Shown: positions 33,446 through 41,551 of the stretch, piece by piece
How the letters are laid out: each line of letters opens with the position of its first letter
Numbering within the stretch: the stretch's first letter is position 1
From: Oceanicola sp. 502str15
GTDB lineage: Bacteria > Pseudomonadota > Alphaproteobacteria > Rhodobacterales > Rhodobacteraceae
Direction: 5' to 3'
Length of the DNA stretch: 64,000 nucleotides
Assembly (NCBI RefSeq): GCF_024105635.1
Contig: NZ_WYDQ01000001.1
Coordinates: 3,782,501-3,846,500 of the forward strand
Translations under genes and position numbers: made by a program
The notes under the pieces: model-generated
The model's input: the letters and a program-made list of their open reading frames with translations, nothing else
Told to the model about the DNA's origin: nothing
Databases searched by the model: none

Positions 33446-34579
33446 CTAGTCACGCAGCTTCACGAGGTCGGAGAGCAGGCCGGCCGTGCCGTTGTGGACG
33501 GTGAGCCGCTCGACCTTGGAGGCCACGGTTTCGAGCGCCTCCAGCTCCTTCAGCCGCAGCATGACGGGGTTGTCCGCCATGACCTTGGCCGTGTTGTGCA
33601 GCGCCCGGACCGCGTTGGTCTCTTCGCGCCGACGGATGACGTTGGCCTCGGCCTCCTTCTCCGCCGCCACGACGCGGTTGAGGATTTCGCGCATCTCGCC
33701 GGGAAGGATCACGTCCTTCAGGGCGATCTCCGCCACCTCGAGCCCGAGCTCGGCCATGGCGGTGCGCACCTCGCCCGCTGCCGTCTCGTCGACCGCAACC
33801 TTGTCGGCCAGAAGCTCATCGAGGCTGAGCGCCCCGAGGGTCTTGCGGAAGGCGAGCGCCAGCGCCCGGTGGAGCGCCTCGGCGTAGTCCTTGCTCACGC
33901 TCACCGCGCGGCGGGCGTCGACCACCCGGTAGGTGGCCGAGAGGTTGACCCGCAGCGTCACCCGATCGCGGGTGAGGATCTCGTGACCGGTGACCTCATG
34001 GGCCCGCCAGCGGAGATCGACGGTGGTGACACTCGACCTGGCGCCGACCGTCCAGAGCCGGTGCAGACCGGGGGGAAGGTCGCCCGCGAGCGCGCCCTCG
34101 GTGAAGAGCAGGCCGGTGTGGGCCTCGGGCACGGTCACGGGGGTGAAGGCCTTGGTGATCGTGGCCGCCTCCAGCCGGTCTCCCAGCGCCTTGGGCACGA
34201 GGGGGCCGTCGACCGCGAAGCGCTCGACCTCCCAAGGGCCCGCGTCCGTCCAGACGGTGATCCGGTGGCCGGGGTGGAGCAGGCGCCAGGGCCAGCCATC
34301 GCGCGAGATCAGCACCACCTCGGCCTCCTCGGCCCGGACCTCGGTGAGGTGGGCCTTGTGCAGCTCGGGGCGTGCCCGCTTGAGGGCGTCGCACCAGGAC
34401 GAGACGAAGGCAGGGTTTGCCTCGATGTCATACCGATGCAGCGTGGTGCCCTTGCGCCGCAGGCGGTAGTGCCCGGCGGTCAGCATGGAGGCGAACCGCC
34501 CGTGCCGCAGCACGAGCACACGCTCGGTTTCGGTGACGGTGACGGGGATGGTCCCGGTCAGGTAATCTATCATGGTCAT
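33446..34579 (-). CDS. SPFH/Band-7 (slipin-like) family protein
   Basis: About 377 residues. A small N-terminal strand-rich part (IPVTVTETERVLVLRHGRFASMLTAGHYRL) is followed by an SPFH core (VVLISRDGWPWRLL..., DRVTLRVNLSATYRVVDARRAVSVSKDYAEALHRALALAFRKTLGALSLDELLADK..., LGLEVAEIALKDVILPGEMREILNRVVAAEKEAEANVIRRREETNAVRAL) and a helical C-terminal tail. Unlike typical slipins no N-terminal membrane segment is seen. ATG at 34579 follows AAGGAACGAGACA. Two tRNA-like sequences lie about 400 nt upstream on the same strand, an arrangement proposed for SPFH scaffolds in RNA repair. Confidence 0.85.
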   Translation of the reverse strand: MTMIDYLTGTIPVTVTETERVLVLRHGRFASMLTAGHYRLRRKGTTLHRYDIEANPAFVSSWCDALKRARPELHKAHLTEVRAEEAEVVLISRDGWPWRLLHPGHRITVWTDAGPWEVERFAVDGPLVPKALGDRLEAATITKAFTPVTVPEAHTGLLFTEGALAGDLPPGLHRLWTVGARSSVTTVDLRWRAHEVTGHEILTRDRVTLRVNLSATYRVVDARRAVSVSKDYAEALHRALALAFRKTLGALSLDELLADKVAVDETAAGEVRTAMAELGLEVAEIALKDVILPGEMREILNRVVAAEKEAEANVIRRREETNAVRALHNTAKVMADNPVMLRLKELEALETVASKVERLTVHNGTAGLLSDLVKLRD

Positions 34580-34982
34580 TGTCTCGTTCCTTCTTCGCTC
34601 TGCTATCGCACGCGCGATCTCCTTGTGGGTTCTGTTAGTTGCGCCCGGATTGGACGGCAGGTGTGGTGCCCCCTCGAGAGGGGCGGATGGGGTGGAGCCC
34701 GAGGCCGCTCCGGCCATGGCACGCGGGCGGGCGGTGCGGGGAGAGGGCGTGGCGTGATGCGGGTGGGGCTTGGGGATCGTTCCCGTCGCCCGGCCCGCAC
34801 CGGCCCGTGCCGTCACCCGCCGCCGGCTCGTGGCCAGGGTCGGGCGGAGCCTTGCCGCCCCCTTGCCCGAAGGCGCAGGATTGGCGCGGACCCACCCGAC
34901 AGGGCGGCCCCGGAACTCCGTGATCAGATGTGCCGCTCGCGCGGCAGCCAGTACCTGAAACTGGTGGCCTTTTGAGGGCCGG
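34580..34982 (-). other. 403-nt leader between tRNA-like sequences and the SPFH gene; no convincing gene
   Basis: Open frames run through it in several phases because of the high G+C, but none has a ribosome site or recognisable protein. It holds a sigma-54-like element (34656-34671) and a small hairpin (CCAGT/ACTGG near 34945-34960) downstream of the tRNA-like pair. Confidence 0.5.
34656..34671 (-). promoter_or_regulatory. Possible sigma-54 type (-24/-12) promoter for the SPFH gene
   Basis: Read on the minus strand, GGGCACCACACCTGCC keeps GGCAC at -24 and TGC at -12 with the exact spacing of TGGCACG-N4-TTGCA. It lies about 80-90 nt before the SPFH start. It is a partial match in G+C-rich DNA, hence low confidence. 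Confidence 0.3.
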
Positions 34983-35055
34983 TGTGATGGCGGGAATCGA
35001 ACCCGCTACACCCAGATTAGAAGTCTGGTGCTCTAACCGAATGAGCTACATCCAT
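34983..35055 (-). ncRNA. tRNA-like sequence with Arg (TCT) anticodon and broken acceptor stem
   Basis: On the minus strand the D arm (GCTC/GAGC), anticodon arm (CCAGA-CTTCTAA-TCTGG, anticodon TCT) and T arm (GCGGG-TTCGATT-CCCGC) are all canonical. The acceptor is not: 5' ATGGATG faces 3' CATCACA, so only the inner four pairs form, and no CCA is encoded (the 3' end reads CACACC). It abuts the upstream tRNA-like unit. It may be a pseudogene or a dedicated tRNA-like RNA that cannot be charged. Confidence 0.65.
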
Positions 35056-35129
35056 GGCGCACGTGAGAGGAGCTGAACCCCCGTCCTCCGGGGCGGACCC
35101 CGGCGCTCTTCCAACTGAGCTACACGCGC
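35055..35129 (-). ncRNA. tRNA-like sequence with abnormal anticodon loop and T loop, CCA end encoded
   Basis: On the minus strand: acceptor GCGCGTG/CACGTGC (7 pairs, one G-U), D arm GCTC/GAGC, anticodon stem CCGGG/CCCGG with a 6-nt loop GTCCGC (T followed by CCG), T stem GGGGG/CCTCT with two G-U pairs and a T loop TTCAGCT lacking the usual A58, then G-CCA. The complement is the reverse of its neighbour: here the acceptor is sound and the loops are unusual. The last base of its CCA is shared with the first base of the next unit. Confidence 0.6.
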
Positions 35130-35188
35130 ATCCCGCAGGGCTGCGCCGGGTTCGGCATACGGACAGGGCAGGGCCTTGCCGCACCGGA

Positions 35189-35205
35189 CGGGGGATCACA
35201 CCCCG
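35189..35205 (-). other. Anticodon-arm-like hairpin upstream of the tRNA-like pair
   Basis: CGGGG and CCCCG enclose a 7-nt loop TGTGATC on the minus strand, preceded by GTAGCGGTCGGAGTTCAGCG. It could be the remnant of a third tRNA-like unit, but no T arm or acceptor can be drawn, so this is weak. Confidence 0.25.
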
Positions 35206-35319
35206 AGCCGCTGAACTCCGACCGCTACGAGCGGGAGGGGCCGTTTAGCCGGGGCGGGTGATTCTGCCTCGTGAAATATGCTGTCACAGAGCGTGTAGTT
35301 GTACGGGTGCAACAGGTGT

Positions 35320-35341
35320 AGGGCGGGACTTGTCCCGCCCT
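35320..35341 (-). terminator. Terminator hairpin after trpB
   Basis: AGGGCGGGA and TCCCGCCCT (9-bp perfect stem, 4-nt loop) lie 9 nt beyond the trpB stop on the minus strand. No T run follows. It separates trpB from the tRNA-like/SPFH unit. Confidence 0.65.
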
Positions 35342-35349
35342 CGGGCGGA

Positions 35350-36579
35350 TCAGCCCATCGCGCTCATGTCGACGCCGAGCGCCTTGGCGACGGTGAAGAT
35401 GTCCTTGTCGCCGCGTCCGCACATGTTCATGACCAGCAGGTGATCGGAGGGCAGGGTGGGCGCGTATTTGATGACGTGGCCGAGGGCGTGGCAGGGCTCG
35501 AGCGCGGGGATGATGCCCTCGGTCTCGCAGCAGAGCTGGAAGGCTTCGAGCGCCTCGGCGTCGGTGATCGACACGTATTTGGCGCGGCCCGTCTCGTGCA
35601 GCCAGGAGTGCTCGGGGCCGATGCCGGGGTAGTCGAGGCCCGCCGAGATGGAGGAGCCTTCGAGGATTTGCCCGTCTTCATCCTGCAACAGGTAGGTCCG
35701 GTTGCCGTGCAGCACGCCGGGGCGGCCGCCGGAGAGGGAGGCGCAGTGCTCCATCTTGTCGTTCACGCCCTTGCCGCCGGCTTCGACGCCGATGATCTCG
35801 ACCTCCTTGTCGTCGAGGAAGGGGAAGAACAGGCCCATGGCGTTGGAGCCACCGCCGATGGCGGCGACGAGGCTGTCGGGCAGGCGGCCTTCGGCCTCCT
35901 GCATCTGCTCGCGGGTTTCCTTGCCGATGATGGCCTGAAAGTCGCGGACCATGGCAGGATAGGGGTGCGGGCCGGCGACGGTGCCGATGCAGTAGAAGGT
36001 GTCGCGCACGTTTGTCACCCAGTCGCGCAGGGCGTCGTTCATCGCGTCCTTCAGGGTGCCGCGCCCGGAGGTGACGGGGATGACCTCGGCACCGAGAAGG
36101 CGCATGCGGAAGACGTTGGGGGCCTGCCGCTCGACGTCATGGGCGCCCATGTAGACCACGCATTGCAGGCCGAACTTCGCGCAGACCGTTGCGGTGGCCA
36201 CGCCGTGCTGGCCGGCGCCGGTTTCGGCGATGATGCGGCTCTTGCCCATGCGGCGGGCGAGGATGATCTGGCCGAGCACGTTGTTGATTTTATGCGCGCC
36301 GGTGTGGTTCAGCTCGTCGCGCTTGAAGTAGATCTTCGCGCCGCCGAGCCGCTCAGAGAGGCGCTCGGCGTGGTAGAGCGGGCTGGGGCGGCCGACGTAG
36401 TGCTTCCACAGGAAGTTCATCTCGGCCCAGAACTCGGGGTCGGTCTTGGCGTGCTCGTAGCGCTCTTCGAGTTCGAGGATCAGCGGCATCAGGGTTTCGG
36501 ACACGAAGCGCCCGCCGAAATCGCCAAAGCGGCCCTTTTCATCGGGGCCGGTCATGAAGCTGTTGAGCTGTTCGGTCAT
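35350..36579 (-). CDS. trpB: Tryptophan synthase beta chain
   Basis: A 409-residue PLP enzyme of normal length. [24 protein letters not shown] at the start, the PLP lysine K97 in [23 protein letters not shown] and the phosphate loop GGGSNAMG are all present. It joins indole and serine to tryptophan as part of the alpha2-beta2 complex. No trpA or trpF is seen here, so in this window trpB is alone, followed downstream on minus by a terminator. Confidence 0.98.
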   Translation of the reverse strand: MTEQLNSFMTGPDEKGRFGDFGGRFVSETLMPLILELEERYEHAKTDPEFWAEMNFLWKHYVGRPSPLYHAERLSERLGGAKIYFKRDELNHTGAHKINNVLGQIILARRMGKSRIIAETGAGQHGVATATVCAKFGLQCVVYMGAHDVERQAPNVFRMRLLGAEVIPVTSGRGTLKDAMNDALRDWVTNVRDTFYCIGTVAGPHPYPAMVRDFQAIIGKETREQMQEAEGRLPDSLVAAIGGGSNAMGLFFPFLDDKEVEIIGVEAGGKGVNDKMEHCASLSGGRPGVLHGNRTYLLQDEDGQILEGSSISAGLDYPGIGPEHSWLHETGRAKYVSITDAEALEAFQLCCETEGIIPALEPCHALGHVIKYAPTLPSDHLLVMNMCGRGDKDIFTVAKALGVDMSAMG

Positions 36580-36671
36580 CGCGCGGACTCCTTGGTGCCC
36601 CGCGCTCTGTCGCGCGGGTTACGTTGTGCAGTGCGGGTTGTAAGGGCGCGGGGGCGGCGCGGCAAGGCGGG

Positions 36672-37220
36672 TCAGGCCAGCAGGATGTGCTCGATGAGGA
36701 TGCCGGTGCCGAGCGCGATGAGCGCCAGCCCGCCCGCGACCTCGGCCCAGCGGCCGAAACGGCGGCCCAGCGAGGCCCCGGCGAGGGTGCCCAGCGTGGC
36801 CATGACGAGCGTGGCCGCGCCGATGGAGAGCGCCACGATGAGGATGGGCGCGCCGAGCAGCGCCAGCGAGATGCCGACGGCGAAAGCGTCGATGGAGGAG
36901 CCGATGGCGGTGACGACGAGGCCGCCGGCGGAGGGCTCGGGGCGGGTTTTTGCCAGCGCGTGCAGCACCATGCGGGCGCCGACGAGGGCGAGGAGGGTGA
37001 AGGCGATCCAATGGTCGATGGCCTCGACGAACTGCGCCGCCGCCAGCCCGGCGGCCCAGCCGAGCAGCGGGGTCAGCGCCTCGATTGCGCCGAAGACGGC
37101 GCCGGTGGAGAGCGCTGCGGTGAAGCCGGGGCGCGCGGTTTGCGCACCGCGCCCGAGCGCCGCCACGAAGGCGTCGATGGAGAGCGCGAGCGAGAGGGTT
37201 GCTATGGCGAGCGGGGTCAT
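36672..37220 (-). CDS. MntP-type manganese efflux pump family protein
   Basis: A 182-residue membrane protein with six hydrophobic segments in two related halves, each with the family hallmark (LALSIDAFVAALGRG near residue 10 and TAIGSSIDAFAVGISLAL near 103). The Asp residues in the two SIDAF motifs are the ion-binding positions of MntP. It is a single gene between trpB and a transglycosylase gene. A candidate Mur/Fur-type box lies about 75 nt upstream. Confidence 0.85.
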   Translation of the reverse strand: MTPLAIATLSLALSIDAFVAALGRGAQTARPGFTAALSTGAVFGAIEALTPLLGWAAGLAAAQFVEAIDHWIAFTLLALVGARMVLHALAKTRPEPSAGGLVVTAIGSSIDAFAVGISLALLGAPILIVALSIGAATLVMATLGTLAGASLGRRFGRWAEVAGGLALIALGTGILIEHILLA

Positions 37221-37294
37221 GGCGCATCCTGTTCCTGTGCGGGTCAGGTAGGGGTGCGCGCGGGAAAAGTCAATGAAATCAATTAGATGTAATT

Positions 37295-37313
37295 GAGACG
37301 CAGTTGCATTCTC
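37295..37313. promoter_or_regulatory. Candidate Mur/Fur-type box upstream of the MntP gene
   Basis: On the minus strand GAGAATGCAACTGCGTCTC is an imperfect 19-bp dyad (GAGA...TCTC) of Fur-box size with the TGCAA element often seen in manganese-responsive Mur sites. It sits between the transglycosylase stop and the mntP-type start in an AT-richer patch. Confidence 0.35.
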
Positions 37314-38493
37314 ATAAAGCGTTCAGCAGCTCGACGGTGGGCCAGCCATCGGCCGGAAGGCCAAGGCGGGCCTGCTCGGCGCGAATGGCGGCGCGAGTCT
37401 TTGCGCCGAGGATGCCGTCGATCTCGCCGACATCGAAGCCGCGGTTCACGAGCTTTTGTTGCAGGGCCTTCATCTGCGCATCGGGGAGGCCCGGATCCGG
37501 GTTGCCGGCGTTGAACACGGGCGCGCCTTCGAGCCGGGTGGCGAAATAGGCGGCGGTGGTGACGTAAACGAAGCTCTGGTTCCACTCGAAGTAGACGCGG
37601 TAGTTGGGGTAGGCGAGGAAAGCGGGGCCTTTGCGGCCCTGCGGCAGCAGCAGCGAGGCGGGCAGATCGGCCAGCGTGCCCTCGCGCGGGGCGACGCCGA
37701 GGGCGGCCCAATCGGCGGCGGGCTTCTCGGTTTCGAGCCCGGTCTGCGACCAGTCGAGGGTGTCCGGGAGGGTCACCTCCTGCAACCACGGCTCGCCGGC
37801 GCGCCAGCCGAGCGATTGCAGCATCTTGCCGCCGGACATCAGCGCATCGGGAGCGGAGGTCTTGAGAGACACGTGGCCGTCGCCATCGCCATCGACGCCG
37901 TTTTCGAGGATGTCCTCGGGGAGCATCTGGACCATGCCGATTTCACCGGCCCAGGCGCCGGTGGTGCGGGCCGGGTCGATGTCGCCCGACTCATAGAGCT
38001 TCATGGCGGCGAAGATCTGCGGCCGGAACAGCTCGGGGCGGCGGCAATCGTGGGCGAGGGTGGCGAGGGCGTTCACGGTGTTGAAGTCGCCCTGGACCGC
38101 GCCGTAATCGGTTTCGAACGCCCAGAAGGCGAGGAGGACGCCGCGGGAGACACCGTATTTTGCCTCTATGTCGTTGAAGACGCTGTCGTATTTCTGCGCA
38201 TTGCTGCGGCCCCGGTCGATCCGGCCCTGGCTGATGAGGCGGCGGGAGAAGTCGACGAAGGGCATCTGGAAGACGCCCTGGGCGCGGTCTGCTTTGAGCA
38301 CTGCCGGGTCTTGGCGGACGCCCGCGAGAAAGCGGCTGGCGGTGTCTGCGCTGACCCCGTGAGAGGGCGCTTCGGCGGCGAGGCCGTCCTTGAAGCTGGC
38401 GAAATCGCCGCCGCAGGGGGCCTCTTGTGCGACGAGAGGCGACGCGGCCAGAAGGGCGGCGGCAGCGGCGGCGAAAGGGAGGGCGAGGCGCAT
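37312..38493 (-). CDS. Lytic murein transglycosylase (MltB-like) with peptidoglycan-binding domain
   Basis: About 393 residues. ATG at 38493 gives a signal peptide (MRLALPFAAAAAALLAASPLVAQ). The catalytic domain shows the MltB pattern GVSRGVLLAFWAFETDYGAVQGDFNTVNALATLAHDCRR with the catalytic Glu in the FETDYG segment, then GAWAGEIGMVQMLPEDI and YFEWNQSFVYVTTAAYFA; a C-terminal peptidoglycan-binding domain (QQKLVNRGFDVGEIDGILGAKTRAAIR) follows. It is a periplasmic enzyme that cleaves peptidoglycan glycan strands. Confidence 0.93.
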   Translation of the reverse strand: MRLALPFAAAAAALLAASPLVAQEAPCGGDFASFKDGLAAEAPSHGVSADTASRFLAGVRQDPAVLKADRAQGVFQMPFVDFSRRLISQGRIDRGRSNAQKYDSVFNDIEAKYGVSRGVLLAFWAFETDYGAVQGDFNTVNALATLAHDCRRPELFRPQIFAAMKLYESGDIDPARTTGAWAGEIGMVQMLPEDILENGVDGDGDGHVSLKTSAPDALMSGGKMLQSLGWRAGEPWLQEVTLPDTLDWSQTGLETEKPAADWAALGVAPREGTLADLPASLLLPQGRKGPAFLAYPNYRVYFEWNQSFVYVTTAAYFATRLEGAPVFNAGNPDPGLPDAQMKALQQKLVNRGFDVGEIDGILGAKTRAAIRAEQARLGLPADGWPTVELLNAL

Positions 38494-38760
38494 GTCTATC
38501 TCCGATAAGAGCAGTGGCGCGAGAGTAGCGAAGGGCTTGGCGGGCGCAACGGGGGGCACGAAAACGTTAAATGCGGGGTCGGGCGGATGCGGGGGCCGGT
38601 GATAACCGGTTGATTCCGCGCGTTGATGCGGGGTCGCGGTGCCGTGTTCACAATTCGCGTTAACCAAGGTTTCAAATGTGTTAACGTCCTCTTAGGCTTT
38701 CCGGCCCATGATGGGCCTTGGGGGCGTTGGGTTCGGGTCGTTCCGAACAAAGAGGCTGGT

Positions 38761-39162
38761 GTGAAAGTTCTCATCGTGGAAAGCGACGAGGAGCTCGGAA
38801 GTATCTGGGCTCGTCACCTTGAGCGGCAGGGCTGCTCGGTGACGCTTGTGGCCAGCCAATCGGATGCCGTGGACGCGCTGCGCCACGGGTCGGTGCAGGT
38901 GATCGTGCTCAACCTCGTGCTTCTGGAAGGCTCCGCGCTGGCGGTGGCCGATTTTGCCTCTTACCGGCAACCGGAGGCGCGGGTGATCTTCGTGACCGAC
39001 ACAACCTTCTTCTCGGATGGCTCGATCTTTTCGTTTGCATCCAATGCCTGCGCCTTCCTGCGCATCGGCACCCCGGTCGACGACCTTGCCGCCATGGTCG
39101 AATATCACGGCGGGGGTTTCGGCGCGGATGCCACGGGCGACGCGGCTCTGGTCCGCCACTGA
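38761..39162 (+). CDS. Degenerate response-regulator receiver domain protein
   Basis: A 133-residue single receiver-like domain starting at GTG 38761 (MKVLIVESDEELGSIWARHLERQGCSVTLV). The strand that carries the phospho-acceptor reads VIVLNLVLLEG: the Asp is replaced by Asn, and the acidic pair is SD instead of DD. Phosphotransfer is therefore unlikely in the normal way. An upstream palindrome GGCCCA-TGA-TGGGCC lies at 38703-38717. It is a single gene; the partner is unknown. Confidence 0.82.
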   Translation: MKVLIVESDEELGSIWARHLERQGCSVTLVASQSDAVDALRHGSVQVIVLNLVLLEGSALAVADFASYRQPEARVIFVTDTTFFSDGSIFSFASNACAFLRIGTPVDDLAAMVEYHGGGFGADATGDAALVRH

Positions 39163-39267
39163 CGCCGGATCGGCCGCGACCTGCAGACAGCCTGATGAAT
39201 TGTGGTTTGCGAGACTTGCCGGGAAGGCGCGAATGGCTCAGGCTGTGACGAATCTCCGGGGCCAGAA

Positions 39268-40980
39268 ATGAAGACAGTCGTGCCGCTCAAGACGCCAAAA
39301 CCCGCCGCATCGCCCCGCGTTGCAGAACTTCGTCACGGCGGGCAGGTGCTTGTCGACCAGCTCGCCATTCGCGGAATTGAACGGGTGTTCTCGGTGCCCG
39401 GCGAAAGCTTTCTGCCGGTCCTCGACGGGCTGGTGGATTCGGGGATCGCCAACATCGTCTGCCGCCAGGAAGGCGGCGCGGCGATGATGGCGGAAGCCGA
39501 GGGCAAGATGACCGGCGAGCCGGGCGTGCTTTTCGTGACCCGCGGGCCGGGCGCGTCGAACGCCTCGGCGGGCTTGCATGTGGCGCGCCATGACAGCACG
39601 CCGATGGTGGTTTTCGTCGGGCAGGTGCCGCGCGAGCAGCGCGACCGGGATGCGTTTCAGGAAGTGGATCTGCGGGCGTTTCTGGCGCCGGTGGCGAAGT
39701 GGACGGCAGAGGTGGATGACGCCGCCCGCCTGCCGGAATACATCGACCGCGCCTTTCGCCTGTCCAATGCGGGGCGGCCGGGGCCGGTGGTGTTGTCGCT
39801 GCCCGAGGACATGCTGCACGACAAGGTCGATGTGCCCGACCGGCCGGATGACGCGTTTTTCACCTCGCCGGAGGGCTCGAACTTTTCCGAGCTGGTGATT
39901 CATCAGATCGAACGCTCGCACCGGCCGCTGGTGATCGCCGGCGGTTCGGGGTGGAGCGCGGAGGCCTCCGCGAACCTCGCCCGCTTTGCCGAGGCGCTTG
40001 ACCTGCCGGTGGCGGTGCCGTTCCGGCGGCAGGACTACATGGACAACCGGCACCCCAATTACATTGGCGATCTTGGCGTGGGGATGAGCCCGGGGCTGGC
40101 AGATGCGGTGCGCCAGGCCGACCTGATCGTGGCGCTGGGCACCCGGCTGGGTGATATCACCACCGGCGCCTACAAGCTGCTCGACGTGGCGCGCCCCAAC
40201 AAGCGGATCATTCAGGTGCACCCCGACCCGGACGAGATCGGCAAGGTCTACCCGGTGCAGCTGCCCTTTGTCGCCGAGGCTCCGGCGGTGCTGGCCAAGC
40301 TGGCCCGATCGGTGCGGCCGCGCAGCGACAAGCGGCAGTGGACGGCTGACTACCGCTCTGCCTACGAAAAATGGCTGCGGCCAAAGGAAACCCCGGGCGC
40401 GCTGAAGCTGGAGCAGGTGATCGGCTGGCTGTCGGACAACCTGCCCGAGGATGCGATTTTGACGAATGGCGCCGGCAACTATGCTGCCTGGCTGCATCGC
40501 TACTACCAGTTCAAGCGCTACGGCACTCAGCTTGCCCCGACCAGCGGGTCGATGGGCTACGGGCTGCCCGCGGCCATTGCCGCCAAGCTGCGCCACCCCG
40601 GGCGGGTGGTGGTGGCGCTGGCCGGGGACGGCTGCTTCCAGATGACCTGCAACGAGATGTCGACGGCGGTGCAGCATGGCGCGGCCCCGATCGTGCTGGT
40701 TGTGAACAACGGGCGGTATGGCACCATCCGGATGCACCAGGAAAAGACATTCCCGGGGAGGGTCTCGGGCACCGATCTGGCCAACCCGGATTTCGTTGCG
40801 CTGGCGCAGGCCTATGGCGGCTTTGGCGAGCGGGTCGAGCGGACCGAGGATTTTGCCGGCGCCTTCGTGCGGGCCCAAGCCAGCGGACGGCTGGCCGTGC
40901 TCGAACTTGTAGTGGACCCTGAGGCCCTGTCGGCCGGGCTGACCCTGAGCGAAACCCGCGAGGTCGGCCGGAAGCGCTGA
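39268..40980 (+). CDS. Thiamine-diphosphate-dependent enzyme, acetolactate synthase large-subunit-like
   Basis: A 570-residue three-domain ThDP enzyme. The N-terminal domain has the catalytic Glu E68 (CRQEGGAAMMAEA), the central domain is FAD/nucleotide-type, and the C-terminal domain has the ThDP motif G453-D-G..N480-N (GDGCFQMTCNEM...LVVNN). The start ATG 39268 gives a short leader before the domain. It has no small regulatory subunit gene next to it and lies alone between a receiver gene and the flagellar operon, so it is likely a catabolic or specialised family member, not ilvB proper. Confidence 0.88.
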   Translation: MKTVVPLKTPKPAASPRVAELRHGGQVLVDQLAIRGIERVFSVPGESFLPVLDGLVDSGIANIVCRQEGGAAMMAEAEGKMTGEPGVLFVTRGPGASNASAGLHVARHDSTPMVVFVGQVPREQRDRDAFQEVDLRAFLAPVAKWTAEVDDAARLPEYIDRAFRLSNAGRPGPVVLSLPEDMLHDKVDVPDRPDDAFFTSPEGSNFSELVIHQIERSHRPLVIAGGSGWSAEASANLARFAEALDLPVAVPFRRQDYMDNRHPNYIGDLGVGMSPGLADAVRQADLIVALGTRLGDITTGAYKLLDVARPNKRIIQVHPDPDEIGKVYPVQLPFVAEAPAVLAKLARSVRPRSDKRQWTADYRSAYEKWLRPKETPGALKLEQVIGWLSDNLPEDAILTNGAGNYAAWLHRYYQFKRYGTQLAPTSGSMGYGLPAAIAAKLRHPGRVVVALAGDGCFQMTCNEMSTAVQHGAAPIVLVVNNGRYGTIRMHQEKTFPGRVSGTDLANPDFVALAQAYGGFGERVERTEDFAGAFVRAQASGRLAVLELVVDPEALSAGLTLSETREVGRKR

Positions 40981-41020
40981 GGCTGCGCCGCGCCTGCTGG
41001 CGGAGAAGCCCGGCGTGGGA

Positions 41021-41536
41021 TCAGTTGTCTTGCCTGACGATGTCGATGATCAGCACATCGGTCAGCGTCGGACCGAGCACCTTGCGGCCGACCTCCCTGA
41101 GCGCCTGCGAAAGCCGGCCCATCTTGCTGCCGGTGGTGAAGTTGCCGGAGAACCCACCCGAGTTGGCATGGTCGAAGAGCACCTGCAGAAAGCTGTCGCG
41201 CAGCTTGGGTTCTCGGGCAAAGACCAGCTCTGCCTGTCCGGCGTCGACCTCGAGGCTGAGGCTGAGCACCACCATCGACGCCACCCGTCCCTCCTCGACG
41301 ATCGGAATGATGAACTGGTTGCTGATCTTCACGTATTCCCGGGTCGGGTCGGACTCTTCGCCGGTGGTATCCGCTGCCATCGGCTCTTCTTCCGGGTGGC
41401 TCTCGACCATCTCGCCGTCCTCGCCGCAGGGGTTCATCATGGCCTCCTCGGGCGGCGGGCGGAGCATCATGCCGGCGCCCGTGCCCGCGCCCACTCCGAC
41501 GAGCGCGAGGATGAGGATGAGGAGTATGGACTTCAT
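41021..41536 (-). CDS. FliL-like flagellar basal body-associated protein
   Basis: A 171-residue protein with one N-terminal membrane segment (MKSILLILILALVGVGAGTGAGMML), an acidic periplasmic linker and a FliL-like domain ending EVGRKVLGPTLTDVLIIDIVRQDN. It is the last gene of the flgB-flgH operon. A second, more typical fliL is at 61853, so this is a paralogue probably acting near the rod/stator. Confidence 0.8.
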   Translation of the reverse strand: MKSILLILILALVGVGAGTGAGMMLRPPPEEAMMNPCGEDGEMVESHPEEEPMAADTTGEESDPTREYVKISNQFIIPIVEEGRVASMVVLSLSLEVDAGQAELVFAREPKLRDSFLQVLFDHANSGGFSGNFTTGSKMGRLSQALREVGRKVLGPTLTDVLIIDIVRQDN

Positions 41537-41551
41537 GAGGGCGGGCTCCGG

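Noticed and set aside
34635..34816. Upstream extension of the SPFH protein to 34816
   Set aside because: The extra 79 residues are Pro/Ala/Arg-rich low complexity, and a ribosome site with ATG is found at 34579.
35017..35199. Short minus-strand frame containing CACSSVGRAPGS
   Set aside because: This is the typical conceptual translation of a tRNA-like sequence, here the tRNA-like unit at 35055-35129, not a protein.
35299..37251. 650-residue plus-strand frame opposite trpB and the MntP gene
   Set aside because: Both minus-strand genes are unambiguous; the frame shows no domains.
37221..37300. yybP-ykoY manganese riboswitch before the MntP gene
   Set aside because: The leader is too short and shows none of the conserved paired elements.
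38641..38690. CtrA box upstream of the receiver gene
   Set aside because: GTTAACC and GTTAAC half-sites are present but their spacing (about 19 nt) does not fit TTAA-N7-TTAA.
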